From the NCBI GenBank assembly GCA_937907715.1, contig CALERM010000154.1, positions 1 through 12,193 of the forward strand: DNA of 12,193 nt, written 5' to 3'. The notes under the pieces were generated by a model. That model was not told the DNA's origin. It searched no databases and was given only the letters and a program-made list of their open reading frames with translations. The translations under genes and the position numbers were made by a program. The stretch's first letter is position 1, and the number at the start of each line of letters is the position of its first letter. The stretch comes from an uncultured Clostridia bacterium (GTDB lineage Bacteria; Bacillota; Clostridia; Oscillospirales; Oscillospiraceae). Positions 11,255-12,193 of the stretch are shown here, piece after piece.

Positions 11255-12193
11255 ATGAACATTCTGGTCATCAACGCGGGCAGCTCGAGCCTGAAGTATC
11301 AGCTGATGAACCCCGACACCGGCGACGTCACCGCAAAGGGCCTTTGCGAGCGCATCGGTCTGGATGGCAAGCTGACCCACAAGGTCTCCGCAACCGGCAA
11401 GAAGGTCGAAAAGGACATCGCAATGCCCACCCATAAAGAAGCCATCGAGGCCGTTATGGCGATCCTCGTTGACCCCGAGGACGGCGTGATCAAGTCCGTT
11501 GACGAAATTGACGCGGTCGGCCATCGCGTGCTCCACGGCGGCGACAAGTTCGTTGCCTCCTGCCTCATTGACGAGGCCTGCAAGCAGGCCATCCGCGACT
11601 GCATCCCCTTGGGCCCGCTTCACAACCCCGCCAACCTCATGGGCATCGAGGCCTGTGAGAAGGCCATGCCGGGCAAGCCCCAGGTCGCCGTTTTTGACAC
11701 CGCGTTCCATATGACCATGCCCCCGAAGGCTTACCGCTATGCCATCCCCACCAAGTGGTACACCGAAGAGCATCTGCGCCGCTACGGCTTCCACGGCACC
11801 TCCCACCGCTTCGTCTCCAAGCGCTGCATCGAGCTGATGGGTGCGGAGAAGGCAAGCCGCGTGATCGTCTGCCACCTCGGCAACGGTTCGTCCCTGTCCG
11901 CTGTCAAGGACGGCAAGTGCCAGGATACCTCGATGGGTCTTTCCCCTCTCGCCGGTGTTCCCATGGGCACCCGCGCAGGCGACATTGACACCTGCGTTGC
12001 GCAGTACATGATGAACCATGACAACCTGACGGCTGACGAGTGCCTGAACATTCTCAACAAGAAGTCCGGCGTTCTGGCGCTGTCCGGCGTTTCCTCCGAC
12101 TTCCGCGACATCGAGACCGCTGCCAACCAGGGCAACGGCGACTGCCGTCTGGCGCTCGACAAGTTCGCCTACGAGGTCAAGAAGTACATCGGC
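11255..12193 (+). CDS. ackA: Acetate kinase, 3' end beyond the window
   Basis: AckA interconverts acetyl phosphate and ADP with acetate and ATP, the substrate-level phosphorylation step of acetate fermentation. The reading frame is open from the ATG at 11255 to the last base, giving 313 of the expected roughly 400 residues. The catalytic residues known from the Methanosarcina enzyme are all in place: Asn7 in NAGSSSLKYQL, Arg91 in GHRVLHGGDKF, Asp148 in FDTAFH, His180 in FHGTSH and Arg240 in GTRAGDID. LHNPANL and HLGNGSSLSAV (207-217) are further family signatures. GGAG (11241-11244) precedes the start by 10 nt. Codon choice is strongly biased (Lys almost always AAG, Ala mostly GCC), as expected of a highly expressed metabolic gene. 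It is the only plus-strand gene here and diverges from tmcAL. The partner pta is not in view. Confidence 0.97.
   Translation, partial: MNILVINAGSSSLKYQLMNPDTGDVTAKGLCERIGLDGKLTHKVSATGKKVEKDIAMPTHKEAIEAVMAILVDPEDGVIKSVDEIDAVGHRVLHGGDKFVASCLIDEACKQAIRDCIPLGPLHNPANLMGIEACEKAMPGKPQVAVFDTAFHMTMPPKAYRYAIPTKWYTEEHLRRYGFHGTSHRFVSKRCIELMGAEKASRVIVCHLGNGSSLSAVKDGKCQDTSMGLSPLAGVPMGTRAGDIDTCVAQYMMNHDNLTADECLNILNKKSGVLALSGVSSDFRDIETAANQGNGDCRLALDKFAYEVKKYIG

Noticed and set aside
11204..12019. A 271-codon open frame on the minus strand
   Set aside because: It is antisense to acetate kinase, whose catalytic motifs are unmistakable on the plus strand; its translation matches no family I know and reflects the GC-biased third positions of ackA.

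Overview
The window is a chromosomal housekeeping segment from a GC-rich, low-motility-of-content Firmicute. Family-level similarities (RpoD, Zn-type L31, TmcAL/YlbM, a large Bacillus/Clostridium-type SRP RNA with an Alu domain, and the order SRP RNA-dnaX-ybaB-recR) point to Clostridia, most likely the Oscillospiraceae/Ruminococcaceae group. That placement is inference from gene content and composition, not from a marker alignment. I see no mobile element, CRISPR array, tRNA or rRNA.

Layout, read along the minus strand from right to left. A 151-bp divergent intergenic region separates ackA (acetate kinase, plus strand, cut by the right edge) from tmcAL (tRNA-Met cytidine acetate ligase). After tmcAL comes rpmE (L31), which has its own promoter, a structured leader and a strong terminator. 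Then follows a tight run hflX - yigZ - dgt - dnaG - rpoD, with gaps of 3, 69, 30 and 3 nt. Next is acpP with its own promoter, and 20 nt behind it the SRP RNA gene (about 300 nt) ending in a 16-bp terminator hairpin. A roughly 220-bp stretch packed with hairpins separates this from the dnaX - ybaB - recR operon (13-nt gap, then a 4-nt overlap), which ends in a hairpin region at the left edge.

Together the genes cover replication and repair (DnaG primase, DnaX clamp loader, RecR, nucleoid protein YbaB, the dNTPase Dgt), transcription initiation (RpoD), translation and its rescue (L31, HflX, TmcAL), protein targeting (SRP RNA), lipid synthesis (AcpP) and acetate/ATP metabolism (AckA). Nearly everything is a conventional core gene. 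No new multi-gene system is evident in the coding content.

The less ordinary signals are non-coding: the hairpin array between the SRP RNA and dnaX; the SRP RNA with no visible promoter of its own behind acpP; palindromes inside the acpP promoter; a leader hairpin and an inverted repeat at rpmE; and a dyad over the ackA -10 box facing tmcAL.
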